In this document: piece by piece, positions 1-4,978 of the stretch | Layout of the letters: every line of letters starts with the position of its first letter | Position numbering within the stretch: the stretch's first letter is position 1 | From: Deltaproteobacteria bacterium | Lineage (GTDB): Bacteria; Bdellovibrionota_C; UBA2361; SZUA-149; JADYYL01 | Reading direction: 5' to 3' | DNA length: 5,378 bases | Assembly: GCA_020853655.1 (NCBI GenBank) | Contig: JADYYL010000116.1 | Coordinates: forward strand, 1 to 5,378 | The notes under the pieces: generated by a model | The model's input: only the letters and a program-made list of their open reading frames with translations | What the model was told of the DNA's origin: nothing | Databases searched by the model: none | Position numbers and translations under genes: made by a program

Positions 1-465
1 CTTGCACTTCGGGCAGACCGGTTGGATCAGCGTTCGGTAGAACCGGATCTGTTCGCCGTCGCGGACGAGTGCACACACGAAGTAGCGTTTGCGCCCGTCG
101 ACGACCTCGAGTTCCACCGTCTGGAACACAAGCTGCCTGCCCTTGAACAACTGACCGGGGTTCAGGGGCACGAGAACGGGTGTTGCCCCCCGAACGATCG
201 CCGACTGAGACAGGAACATCTCGTCGTTCTCGCGCAAGCTTTCCATCTGCGCGACTGTCCCGTGGAACTGGTCGATGGCGTAAAGGACATCGTCAATCCG
301 TCGCGAAACGCGCCAGACGAAAAATCCGTCGGCGCGGCCCGCTTTGATGAACTCCGCGCGGAAGGCTTCGGTGACCTTCGCGTTGGGCCGAGCGGCCACC
401 TCGACGTAAGCCGTGACGTCTTGTCGCCCACGTGCCATCCGTCGGTACTTCTTCTTCTGGTTCAT
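1..465 (-). CDS. Hypothetical protein, 5' part (runs off left edge)
   Basis: The minus-strand frame is open from ATG 465-463 to the window edge, giving 155 residues without a stop. I do not recognise the family. The N-terminus is very basic (MNQKKKYRRMARGRQ). The middle is mixed alpha/beta in character (AFRAEFIKAGRADGFFVWRV). The visible end has alternating strand-like segments (QLVFQTVELEVVDGRKRYF) and stops at VCPKC, a CxxC pair that may begin a zinc-binding knuckle. There is no signal peptide or membrane segment, so it is probably cytoplasmic. The first ATG is chosen because GAGGTGAG lies 7 bases upstream; the ATG nine codons further in has nothing similar. Codon pattern and the strong ribosome site make it a convincing gene. 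It is the first gene after two Leu/Ile-type leaders, but nothing in it resembles a branched-chain amino acid enzyme. Confidence 0.8.
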   Translation of the reverse strand, partial: MNQKKKYRRMARGRQDVTAYVEVAARPNAKVTEAFRAEFIKAGRADGFFVWRVSRRIDDVLYAIDQFHGTVAQMESLRENDEMFLSQSAIVRGATPVLVPLNPGQLFKGRQLVFQTVELEVVDGRKRYFVCALVRDGEQIRFYRTLIQPVCPKCK

Positions 466-472
466 TTCCCAA

Positions 473-480
473 CTCACCTC
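473..480 (-). promoter_or_regulatory. Strong ribosome binding site of the left-hand gene
   Basis: On the minus strand GAGGTGAG is followed by seven bases (TTGGGAA) and then ATG. It matches the anti-Shine-Dalgarno core well at normal spacing and fixes the start at 465. It is by far the best ribosome site in the window; the helicase, the small minus-strand gene and the cysteine desulfurase have only weak ones. Confidence 0.75.
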
Positions 481-483
481 TCT

Positions 484-561
484 TCAAAGCAATGGAACCC
501 CGTGCCCCATGCTGTCTGAATCCATCTCAGTGGACTCAAACAGCATGGGACCGGAACTCAT
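484..561 (-). CDS. Possible 25-codon upstream ORF in the leader of the 465 gene
   Basis: The minus-strand ATG at 561-559 opens a 25-residue frame rich in Met, Ser, Asp and Glu. It closes with TGA at 486-484, three bases before the GAGGTGAG ribosome site of the next gene. It contains the whole 18-bp hairpin at 506-549, so translation would melt that hairpin. No Shine-Dalgarno sequence precedes the ATG and a frame of this length can occur by chance. The placement suggests possible translational coupling, but this is weakly supported. Confidence 0.2.
   Translation of the reverse strand: MSSGPMLFESTEMDSDSMGHGVPLL
506..549 (-). repeat. 18-bp inverted repeat (RNA hairpin) in the 5' leader of the 465 gene
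   Basis: Arms at 506-523 and 532-549 enclose an 8-base loop. Read as minus-strand RNA, all 18 positions pair, 16 as Watson-Crick and 2 as G-U. Read as plus-strand RNA, the same two positions become A-C mismatches. That asymmetry points to a structure that acts in RNA made from the minus strand, that is, in the 5' untranslated region of the gene at 465. No T-tract follows on either strand, so it is not a simple terminator. It ends 26 bases before the ribosome site. The outer 10 bp (CCCATGCTGT/ACAGCATGGG) are also a perfect DNA dyad and could be a protein-binding site instead. Confidence 0.6.
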
Positions 562-769
562 CGCCAAAGCGGGTGAAAAGCTGAGAACGTCGGAATTCGC
601 CTGAGATATTTCTCTCTCTCTCAACCTCAAGTAAAAATGATTGCCTACCGCTGCCAAAGTCACGCGCGCGCGTCACTCAGCAGCGATCAGTCTCTCTTCT
701 ACCGAACTGACATCTTGAAAGAGCGTTCACAACGAATGCGCCTGACCGTTCACGCGCCATTCGAAGAGC
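562..769. other. Non-coding stretch between attenuator 2 and the 465 gene leader
   Basis: No convincing gene on either strand; the longest minus-strand ATG frame (start 758) has 27 codons and no ribosome site. Simple-sequence patches are present: (TC)6 at 611-622, next to a small dyad GAGA-TATT-TCTC at 603-614, and an alternating CG run at 663-672. I found no promoter with acceptable -35 and -10 elements on the minus strand. The gene at 465 may therefore depend on readthrough from the leaders upstream. Confidence 0.4.
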
Positions 770-807
770 AAAAAAAAACCCCCGCACCGTGTTGAGCGGT
801 GCGGGGG
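770..807 (-). terminator. Intrinsic terminator of leader 2 (attenuator 2)
   Basis: A perfect 11-bp GC-rich stem has arms at 797-807 and 779-789 with a 7-base loop. On the minus strand nine T residues follow at once (778-770). On the plus strand the hairpin is followed by CTCTTGACG, with no real T-tract, so the direction is minus. The 5' arm contains CCGCACC, which is also complementary to GGTGCGG at 847-841 upstream. This gives the alternative pairing expected of an attenuator. Confidence 0.85.
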
Positions 808-821
808 CTCTTGACGAGCAA

Positions 822-878
822 CTACCGCCGACTCGGCGGTCCGCACCTTGCTCGAATAATAAGAAGCGAGAGGGTCAC
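822..878 (-). CDS. Leu/Ile leader peptide 2
   Basis: The minus-strand frame from GTG 878-876 to TAG 824-822 encodes MTLSLLIIRARCGPPSRR. Four consecutive branched-chain codons (CTT CTT ATT ATT, 866-855) sit just before the hairpins, as in ribosome-mediated attenuation leaders of ilv and leu operons. The start is uncertain. GTG 878 has AGGG four bases upstream, but both lie in a small hairpin (886-871, AGGGTC/GACCCT). An in-frame ATG at 950 would give 42 residues, also without a clear ribosome site. The predicted role is cis-acting: stalling on uncharged Leu or Ile tRNA would favour readthrough. The RAR triplet after the run also resembles the +X+ motif of macrolide-arrest peptides, a weaker alternative. 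Confidence 0.5.
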   Translation of the reverse strand: MTLSLLIIRARCGPPSRR

Positions 879-950
879 CCGACCCTGGCTCAACGGATCA
901 CAGCTCGTAAGAGTCTGTCCGTGCAGCACATGTGAGAAGTTAAAGTTCAT

Positions 951-1094
951 CCCGTCGCTTCAAATTCAGATTGGAGACATTCCAATGTTTCAATAGCACT
1001 ACAGTTCCATTATGCGCTGGCTCAGGCTTCCCGTGCCCAATATGGGGGTCCGTTAAGTCCCTCAAACCACAATCAAAATCGGACTCCAGCTCAT
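951..1094. other. Spacer between the two attenuators
   Basis: No gene of normal size lies here. On the minus strand a small hairpin (ATTGGA/TCCAAT, 986-981 with 975-970) precedes leader 2. A weak promoter-like pair, TTGAGG (1065-1060) and TATTGG (1042-1037) with 17 bases between, could start a second leader transcript but matches the consensus poorly. A 10-codon frame, MSWSPILIVV (1094-1062), follows directly after terminator 1 and is described under findings. Confidence 0.35.
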
Positions 1095-1120
1095 AAAAAA
1101 ACCCGCTCTCAGGCGGGCTC
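1095..1120 (-). terminator. Intrinsic terminator of leader 1 (attenuator 1)
   Basis: The core stem CCCGC/GCGGG (1117-1113 with 1106-1102) has a 6-base loop and is followed on the minus strand by seven T residues (1101-1095). The stem extends by three pairs (1118-1120 with 1101-1099), two of them G-U pairs that exist only in minus-strand RNA. On the plus strand the hairpin is followed by CTCTTTTC, so weak activity in that direction is possible, but minus is clearly the better direction. Confidence 0.75.
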
Positions 1121-1143
1121 TTTTCACAAGATTGCCCCCGCCG

Positions 1144-1197
1144 TTATCTGGCGCTCAGAAGGAGGAGGGCAATAAGGAGTTCGGTTGATCGGTGCAT
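1144..1197 (-). CDS. Leucine-rich leader peptide 1
   Basis: The minus-strand frame from ATG 1197-1195 to TAA 1146-1144 encodes MHRSTELLIALLLLSAR. Six of 17 residues are Leu, plus one Ile; the run LLIALLLL is encoded by CTC CTT ATT GCC CTC CTC CTT CTG (1179-1156). The stop lies 23 bases before the terminator hairpin. Length, run of control codons and position match leu/ilv leader peptides, whose translation rather than product matters. There is no Shine-Dalgarno sequence before the ATG, which is the main weakness. The last control codons overlap the first arm of the pause hairpin (ATTGCCC, 1173-1167), a normal feature of such leaders. Confidence 0.65.
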   Translation of the reverse strand: MHRSTELLIALLLLSAR

Positions 1198-1248
1198 AAT
1201 AACTAGAGAAGATACGGAACGCTTTTCTGAGAGTCAATGGAGTTCTGC

Positions 1249-1254
1249 GTTATA
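1249..1254 (-). promoter_or_regulatory. Candidate -10 element for the leader 1 transcript
   Basis: TATAAC on the minus strand (1254-1249) matches the sigma-70 -10 consensus in five of six bases. It would start RNA near 1242, about 45 bases before the leader ATG at 1197. The region at -35 spacing (CGTTTA, 1277-1272) is a poor match, so this is a -10 call only. It lies about 70 bases from the helicase start on the other strand, so leader and helicase promoters would be back to back and may overlap. I found no convincing plus-strand promoter in 1118-1310. Confidence 0.3.
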
Positions 1255-1325
1255 TCCGTGTTTTTTCAACTTAAACGAACGTTTCTCTCTATCCCAACGA
1301 ACCACGAACGGTGTTTGGTGCGCCA

Positions 1326-4300
1326 ATGAGCAGTCGAAAACGGCGCAAACAGAGCGATACGCCGCGCTACAAAGTCCCCTCCGATGCCCGACGAGTGATC
1401 GAGTATTGGCGCGCGTCACTTCAACAAGCAGAAAGTGGCGATCCAATCGAGCGCGACAAGACGGGCTCCGCGCGTGAGATCACGAAGCAGGAACTCGAGC
1501 GCGGTGTCTGTTCTCCCGGCGTCTTCGTCGATCTCGAACGCGCGATTGCCGCAGAAGCGAAGGCACGAAATGGCGGGCCCTCACGCTTTGACGCGGGGAA
1601 AGAAGGTCGCCTCCCAGTGCTCATCTGCCCATTGGTTCTGCGAAAGAAGGAACGAACGGTCCCGGGTCCGTCCCGCGTCGGCGCTCTCTGGGTTCCAGCA
1701 CAGATTGAACGGGACGGTAGGCTTGTTCCCCCAGAACGCGATGTCCCGTGGATTCCGCGAGGACTGCTCGAACCCGTCGTCGGCGAAGATTCGATCGTGC
1801 TCGGGACATGGAAGGATCTGGAGAAGTTTTCGCGAAAGTATCCCGCCCGAGAATGGAAAGGATGGGCCGATTACTGGGGCTACGCCGAACAACTGCTCCG
1901 GTATGTGACGGGGGATGGACACGAGGCGCTCGACATCGAGGACTATCGGCGCGAGATCAATGCCACGCTTATGCTCGGCAGTACGATGGGTTCGGCGAAT
2001 CAGGCGCTCGAGACGATCTACGATGACGTCCTCCGTGGTCGGCGTCCGCTCGGAGCGCTGAAGGCGTTCGCAACGCTTGCCGATCCAAACCCGACACCGT
2101 TTTCTCCCACTGTCAGTTTCTTTCCCTCTGCGGAGCGGATGCACACTGGGCATTTCTCGCCGCACTACTTGCTCGCTCCGTCGCAGAGTCTCGCTCTGCA
2201 ACGCGTGTTTCAGATTGGCGATGGCGATTCGCTTCCCGTCACCGGTATGCCGGGAACCGGGAAGACGACGTTGATTCAAGCGATCGTTGCCTCGCTCTTC
2301 GTCAATTCCGTCGGTCAGAAGCATCCGCCGATGATCGTGTGCTCTGGCGCAACGAACCAATCCGTCACGAACATTATCGATTCGTTTGGACGGTCGGAGC
2401 CGGATACGGGAACTCTCGGCGGGCGCTGGATCCCCGACATCAAAAGCTATGGAACCTTTTGCGTATCCGCGGCGCGAGCAGCGGAATCCGCGCACTATCA
2501 GCTCGAGCGGAGGGATGGCACCGGCTTCTCTTCCGAGCTCAGCTCGTTCGCGTTTTTGGAGGGAGCCGAGAAAGAGTTCCTCCGTCGCTGCGAGGCGCAT
2601 TTCAAAAAATCGTCCTCGCTCAAGGCAGCCATCGGTTTGATTGAGCGCGCCTTCGTCACGAAGAAGCAGGAGTTGAACAAGGAGATTTTCCGCGCTCACG
2701 GCGGAGCGTTCCATTGGATCCGAGCCTGGTTTGATCGCAAGGTCCCGTTGGTCGAGGAGGAGCTCAAGACGCTCGCGACTTTTGATCCGACGCTTCGCTA
2801 TGAGCTGTTCATGCTCGCGACGCACTACTGGGAGGCGCGCTGGATCCTCGCGATGCGCGATTACATGGCCTCGCGCTCGGGGCGTCGACCTGGAGACGAG
2901 TTTGAAGGAGAGCCACGCGATTGGCACCGTCGCGCGATGATCACACCGGCGTTTGTCGCGACCCTCTCGATGTTGCCACGATTCTTCCGCTATGAGCGCG
3001 ACGACCCGAAGCCACCAATCGATTGGCTGATTGTCGACGAAGCGAGCCAGGTCACGCCGGAATCCGGCGCGGCCGTTTGGGTTGTGGCAAAGCGCGTCAT
3101 AGTCATTGGCGATCCCCTTCAGCTCGAGCCGGTGTGGAACATTCCACCACATGTCGACCGCGCGAACGCTGAGCAGTTGAAGATCGTGCGTGCCGAGGAC
3201 GATCGCGCATGGGAGAAGGCCGAGCGACGCGGCTTGCTGTCTTCCAGTGGAAGTCTCATGCGCCTTGCATTGCGCAGTTCCCGTTTTATCGAGGGGAACT
3301 CGCTTGGCGTCTTCCTCTCTGAACACCGTCGATCAATTCCCAAGATCGTCGATTTTGCGAACCAGCTCGCCTATCGTGGCCGGCTCGTGCCGATCCGGCC
3401 GGACCCGGCCGTTCGACATCTTCCGGCGTTTGGATACGTCCACGTGCCCGGAGTGTCTTCGCGCTCGGGCAAGAGCCGTATCAATCTTCAGGAGGCCGAC
3501 GAGATTCTCGCCTGGCTGCTCGAGCACGAGCAGCGGCTGCTCGAAGCATTTGAAGCAAAGAGCTTGGAGGAAGTGGTCGCCATCGTGACGCCGTTCGCGG
3601 CCCAAGCTCGTGAGTTGCGGAAAGCCTTTCCGCGTCGGTTGAATCGGTTGACCATCGGCACGGTGCAGGCTCTGCAAGGAGCGGAGCGCCCGATCGTTAT
3701 CTTCTCTCCGGTCTACGATCGCAACAGCACGTCGTTCATGTATTTCGATCAGAACGTGAACTTCCTCAACGTTGCAGTGACCCGCGCGCGAGATTCGTTC
3801 CTCGTGTTTGGAGACATGGAGATCTTCAAACCCGAAGGGACGCTGCCGTCTTCGACGTTGGCTCGCTATCTCTTTGAGTCGAATGAGAATGAGATTCCAC
3901 GGAGTACCACCGCGCCTGAACGCGAGGTCCCAGGCGCCGAGAGCGAGCGCCTCGTCACGTTGGCTCAGCATCGCGAGATCCTGCGCGACGCCTTCCGCTC
4001 TGCGCGAAGCGAGCTGATGATCGTTTCACCGACGATCTCTGCGGGAGCGATCAACGCTGACCGCATTGAGGATCTTATCCGCATCGCCCTCGACCGAGGG
4101 GTAAAAGTGACGATCTACACCGACAATTTGTTGGATTGCCCGAACGGAGAGATGAAGCCTGCTTCGAAAGAAGGGCGGGAGCGCATCATCAACGCAGGCG
4201 CAACGCTGCATGTCGTGAGAAGAGTGCACAATAAAAGCTTGGCGATCGACGATCACACGCTTGTCGAGGGCTCGTTTAACTGGTTGTCCGCGGTGCGACG

Positions 4301-4469
4301 CGAAGGAAGCGACCATCAAAAGCTCGAGCGATCGTCTGTCTATCGCGGCGCGACGGTTGCGGGCGAGATCGAGTTCCTGAGACACGAGATGGAATCTCGG
4401 CGGTTGACGATTGATGCGCCAGCGCCTGGGGTTGCCTTGAATGAGAGTGGAACGGAGGCTGAAGCTTAA
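1326..4469 (+). CDS. SF1 helicase with C-terminal PLD nuclease domain (Mokosh type II-like)
   Basis: The protein has 1047 residues from ATG 1326. An in-frame GTG at 1311 would add five; neither start has a good ribosome site, and ATG is preferred. Residues 1-285 are not recognised. The Upf1-like (COG1112) SF1 helicase core then shows a Q-motif-like segment (SQSLALQ, 286-292), Walker A GMPGTGKT (307-314), motif Ia (336-347), motif II DEAS (571-574), motif III GDPLQLEP (595-602), motif IV SEHRRS (665-670), motif V TVQALQGAE (779-787) and motif VI NVAVTRAR (815-822). Residues from about 879 form a PLD-like domain with HNKSLAID (H968, K970, D975) and GSFN (982-985), a complete HKD motif. One HKD motif implies an active site formed by two protomers. 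The fusion matches MkoC, the single protein of type II Mokosh anti-phage defence. RNA- or DNA-directed repair or turnover is the alternative. It appears monocistronic. Confidence 0.9.
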   Translation: MSSRKRRKQSDTPRYKVPSDARRVIEYWRASLQQAESGDPIERDKTGSAREITKQELERGVCSPGVFVDLERAIAAEAKARNGGPSRFDAGKEGRLPVLICPLVLRKKERTVPGPSRVGALWVPAQIERDGRLVPPERDVPWIPRGLLEPVVGEDSIVLGTWKDLEKFSRKYPAREWKGWADYWGYAEQLLRYVTGDGHEALDIEDYRREINATLMLGSTMGSANQALETIYDDVLRGRRPLGALKAFATLADPNPTPFSPTVSFFPSAERMHTGHFSPHYLLAPSQSLALQRVFQIGDGDSLPVTGMPGTGKTTLIQAIVASLFVNSVGQKHPPMIVCSGATNQSVTNIIDSFGRSEPDTGTLGGRWIPDIKSYGTFCVSAARAAESAHYQLERRDGTGFSSELSSFAFLEGAEKEFLRRCEAHFKKSSSLKAAIGLIERAFVTKKQELNKEIFRAHGGAFHWIRAWFDRKVPLVEEELKTLATFDPTLRYELFMLATHYWEARWILAMRDYMASRSGRRPGDEFEGEPRDWHRRAMITPAFVATLSMLPRFFRYERDDPKPPIDWLIVDEASQVTPESGAAVWVVAKRVIVIGDPLQLEPVWNIPPHVDRANAEQLKIVRAEDDRAWEKAERRGLLSSSGSLMRLALRSSRFIEGNSLGVFLSEHRRSIPKIVDFANQLAYRGRLVPIRPDPAVRHLPAFGYVHVPGVSSRSGKSRINLQEADEILAWLLEHEQRLLEAFEAKSLEEVVAIVTPFAAQARELRKAFPRRLNRLTIGTVQALQGAERPIVIFSPVYDRNSTSFMYFDQNVNFLNVAVTRARDSFLVFGDMEIFKPEGTLPSSTLARYLFESNENEIPRSTTAPEREVPGAESERLVTLAQHREILRDAFRSARSELMIVSPTISAGAINADRIEDLIRIALDRGVKVTIYTDNLLDCPNGEMKPASKEGRERIINAGATLHVVRRVHNKSLAIDDHTLVEGSFNWLSAVRREGSDHQKLERSSVYRGATVAGEIEFLRHEMESRRLTIDAPAPGVALNESGTEAEA

Positions 4470-4768
4470 GCGGTCGCCTTGAAGCTGCCGCCCGTGCTCT
4501 TCGATTCCTTCTCCGCTTTCTGCTCGACCTTCTCTTTCGCGGTCTGGGCATCGAAGCTTGAATCGACGCTTTTACTTTCGCCGTGAGTCGCTGCGCGTTT
4601 CGCCGAGTTACTGGAGAGGCTGACCACCGCGGCCTGTCCGGAGACCACCGCGTTTTGCACCGCAGCATTCTGCGCGGAGCCGGAATCCATGCGCGCCATA
4701 GTTTGCTGCGTCGCCGTGTGGGCGACCTGTGCCGATGCTGCAGGGATGACGCTGGAGAGCAAACTCAT
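4466..4768 (-). CDS. Small Ala/Ser-rich hypothetical protein
   Basis: The frame encodes 100 residues from ATG 4768-4766 to TAA 4468-4466. It is rich in Ala, Ser, Val, Gln and Lys, with no Cys, Trp or Tyr. The N-terminus (MSLLSSVIPAASAQVAH) has a short hydrophobic stretch ending in ASA, like a signal-peptidase site, but no basic residues before it, so export is doubtful. Residues 14-57 look helical and polar; the tail (AKEKVEQKAEKESK) is highly charged. G/C-biased third codon positions support a real gene. Only AGG immediately before the ATG resembles a ribosome site. TATAAA on the minus strand (4805-4800) could be its -10 element, without a good -35. Its stop overlaps the helicase stop tail to tail. 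I do not recognise the family. Confidence 0.6.
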   Translation of the reverse strand: MSLLSSVIPAASAQVAHTATQQTMARMDSGSAQNAAVQNAVVSGQAAVVSLSSNSAKRAATHGESKSVDSSFDAQTAKEKVEQKAEKESKSTGGSFKATA

Positions 4769-4854
4769 ACCTAGTAAAACGACAGAACCTACTCGAATCT
4801 TTATAGATTTTACCGGAGCGTTCCCGACGAAACTACGGGGCTCCGGGCGGTATT

Positions 4855-4881
4855 TTGAGTTTTTCCGAAAAATCGAATAAT
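4855..4881 (+). promoter_or_regulatory. Candidate promoter and dyad upstream of the cysteine desulfurase
   Basis: TTGAGT (4855-4860) and AATAAT (4876-4881, five of six to TATAAT) are 15 bases apart, shorter than ideal; TAATCT two bases later gives 17 bases but a weaker -10. The spacer holds a dyad, TTTTTC-C-GAAAAA (4860-4872), placed where a repressor could block polymerase. The intergenic region 4769-4978 contains nothing else I can name. It also separates this gene from the divergent small gene at 4768. Confidence 0.3.
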
Positions 4882-4978
4882 CTCAGCGCATTACGAAATT
4901 CTATCGAGGACCGAAGGATCGCGATTTCCGCTCAAGTCGGGCGTGAATTGCTCCTTTTTCCCCAACGACGGTGCACAC

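Larger units (their letters stand above)
770..878 (-). promoter_or_regulatory. Transcription attenuator 2 (Leu/Ile type)
   Basis: Alternative pairings can be read on the minus strand. Hairpin 1:2 pairs CGAGCAA (854-848) with TTGCTCG (821-815) and encloses ACCGCC/GGCGGT (840-835 with 829-824). The antiterminator pairs GGTGCGG (847-841) with CCGCACC (804-798) inside the terminator stem. The terminator is the 11-bp hairpin plus T9. A ribosome stalled at CTT CTT (866-861) would cover the first arm at 854-848 and free 847-841 to block the terminator. A ribosome reaching TAG 824 would let the terminator form. The geometry fits the classical trp/leu/ilv mechanism; the function is inferred. Confidence 0.6.
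1095..1197 (-). promoter_or_regulatory. Transcription attenuator 1 (leucine type)
   Basis: On the minus strand the pause hairpin pairs ATTGCCC (1173-1167) with GGGCAAT (1137-1131) and contains CGCC/GGCG (1153-1150 with 1142-1139); the leader stop codon sits in its loop. The competing antiterminator pairs GGCGGG (1142-1137) with CCCGCC (1117-1112), which includes the 5' arm of the terminator. A ribosome stalled at the Leu run would disrupt the pause hairpin and favour the antiterminator. A ribosome reaching TAA would mask 1142-1137 and allow termination. By analogy with leu and ilv leaders, low charged Leu-tRNA would raise downstream expression. Confidence 0.65.

Noticed and set aside
22..519. 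A 165-residue plus-strand frame at the left edge
   Set aside because: It is antisense to the minus-strand frame 465-1, which has a strong ribosome site and more protein-like composition. It also runs through the ribosome site and leader of that gene.
611..622. (TC)6 repeat, and a CG run at 663-672, as functional repeats
   Set aside because: They are too short to mean much; they could be slippage-prone or accidental and are not placed in a reading frame or promoter spacer that I can identify.
1010..1040. A sigma-70 promoter (TTGGGC with CATAAT) or a sigma-54 promoter (GGCACG) on the minus strand before leader 2
   Set aside because: The sigma-70 elements are 20 bases apart, which is too far. 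The sigma-54-like GGCACG is not followed by a TTGC element at the required spacing.
1052..1059. An integron attC-like core (GTTAAGT)
   Set aside because: No partner RYYYAAC core or imperfect stem of the right layout was found nearby, and there is no integrase.
808..1130. A structured RNA gene such as 6S RNA, tmRNA, RNase P RNA or a tRNA
   Set aside because: Hairpins are abundant, but I saw no T-arm or CCA-type end, no RNase P core motifs and no tmRNA tag frame. The leader peptide plus terminator reading explains the hairpins better.
1234..1446. A 70-residue minus-strand frame over the helicase start
   Set aside because: It overlaps the helicase N-terminus, has no ribosome site and would cover the leader 1 promoter region; it looks like a shadow frame.
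1581..3326. A 581-residue open frame on the minus strand, antisense to the helicase
   Set aside because: It lies wholly inside the helicase frame, which carries all conserved motifs. Its translation is rich in Arg, with no recognisable domain, as expected from the mirror of a GC-rich coding frame.
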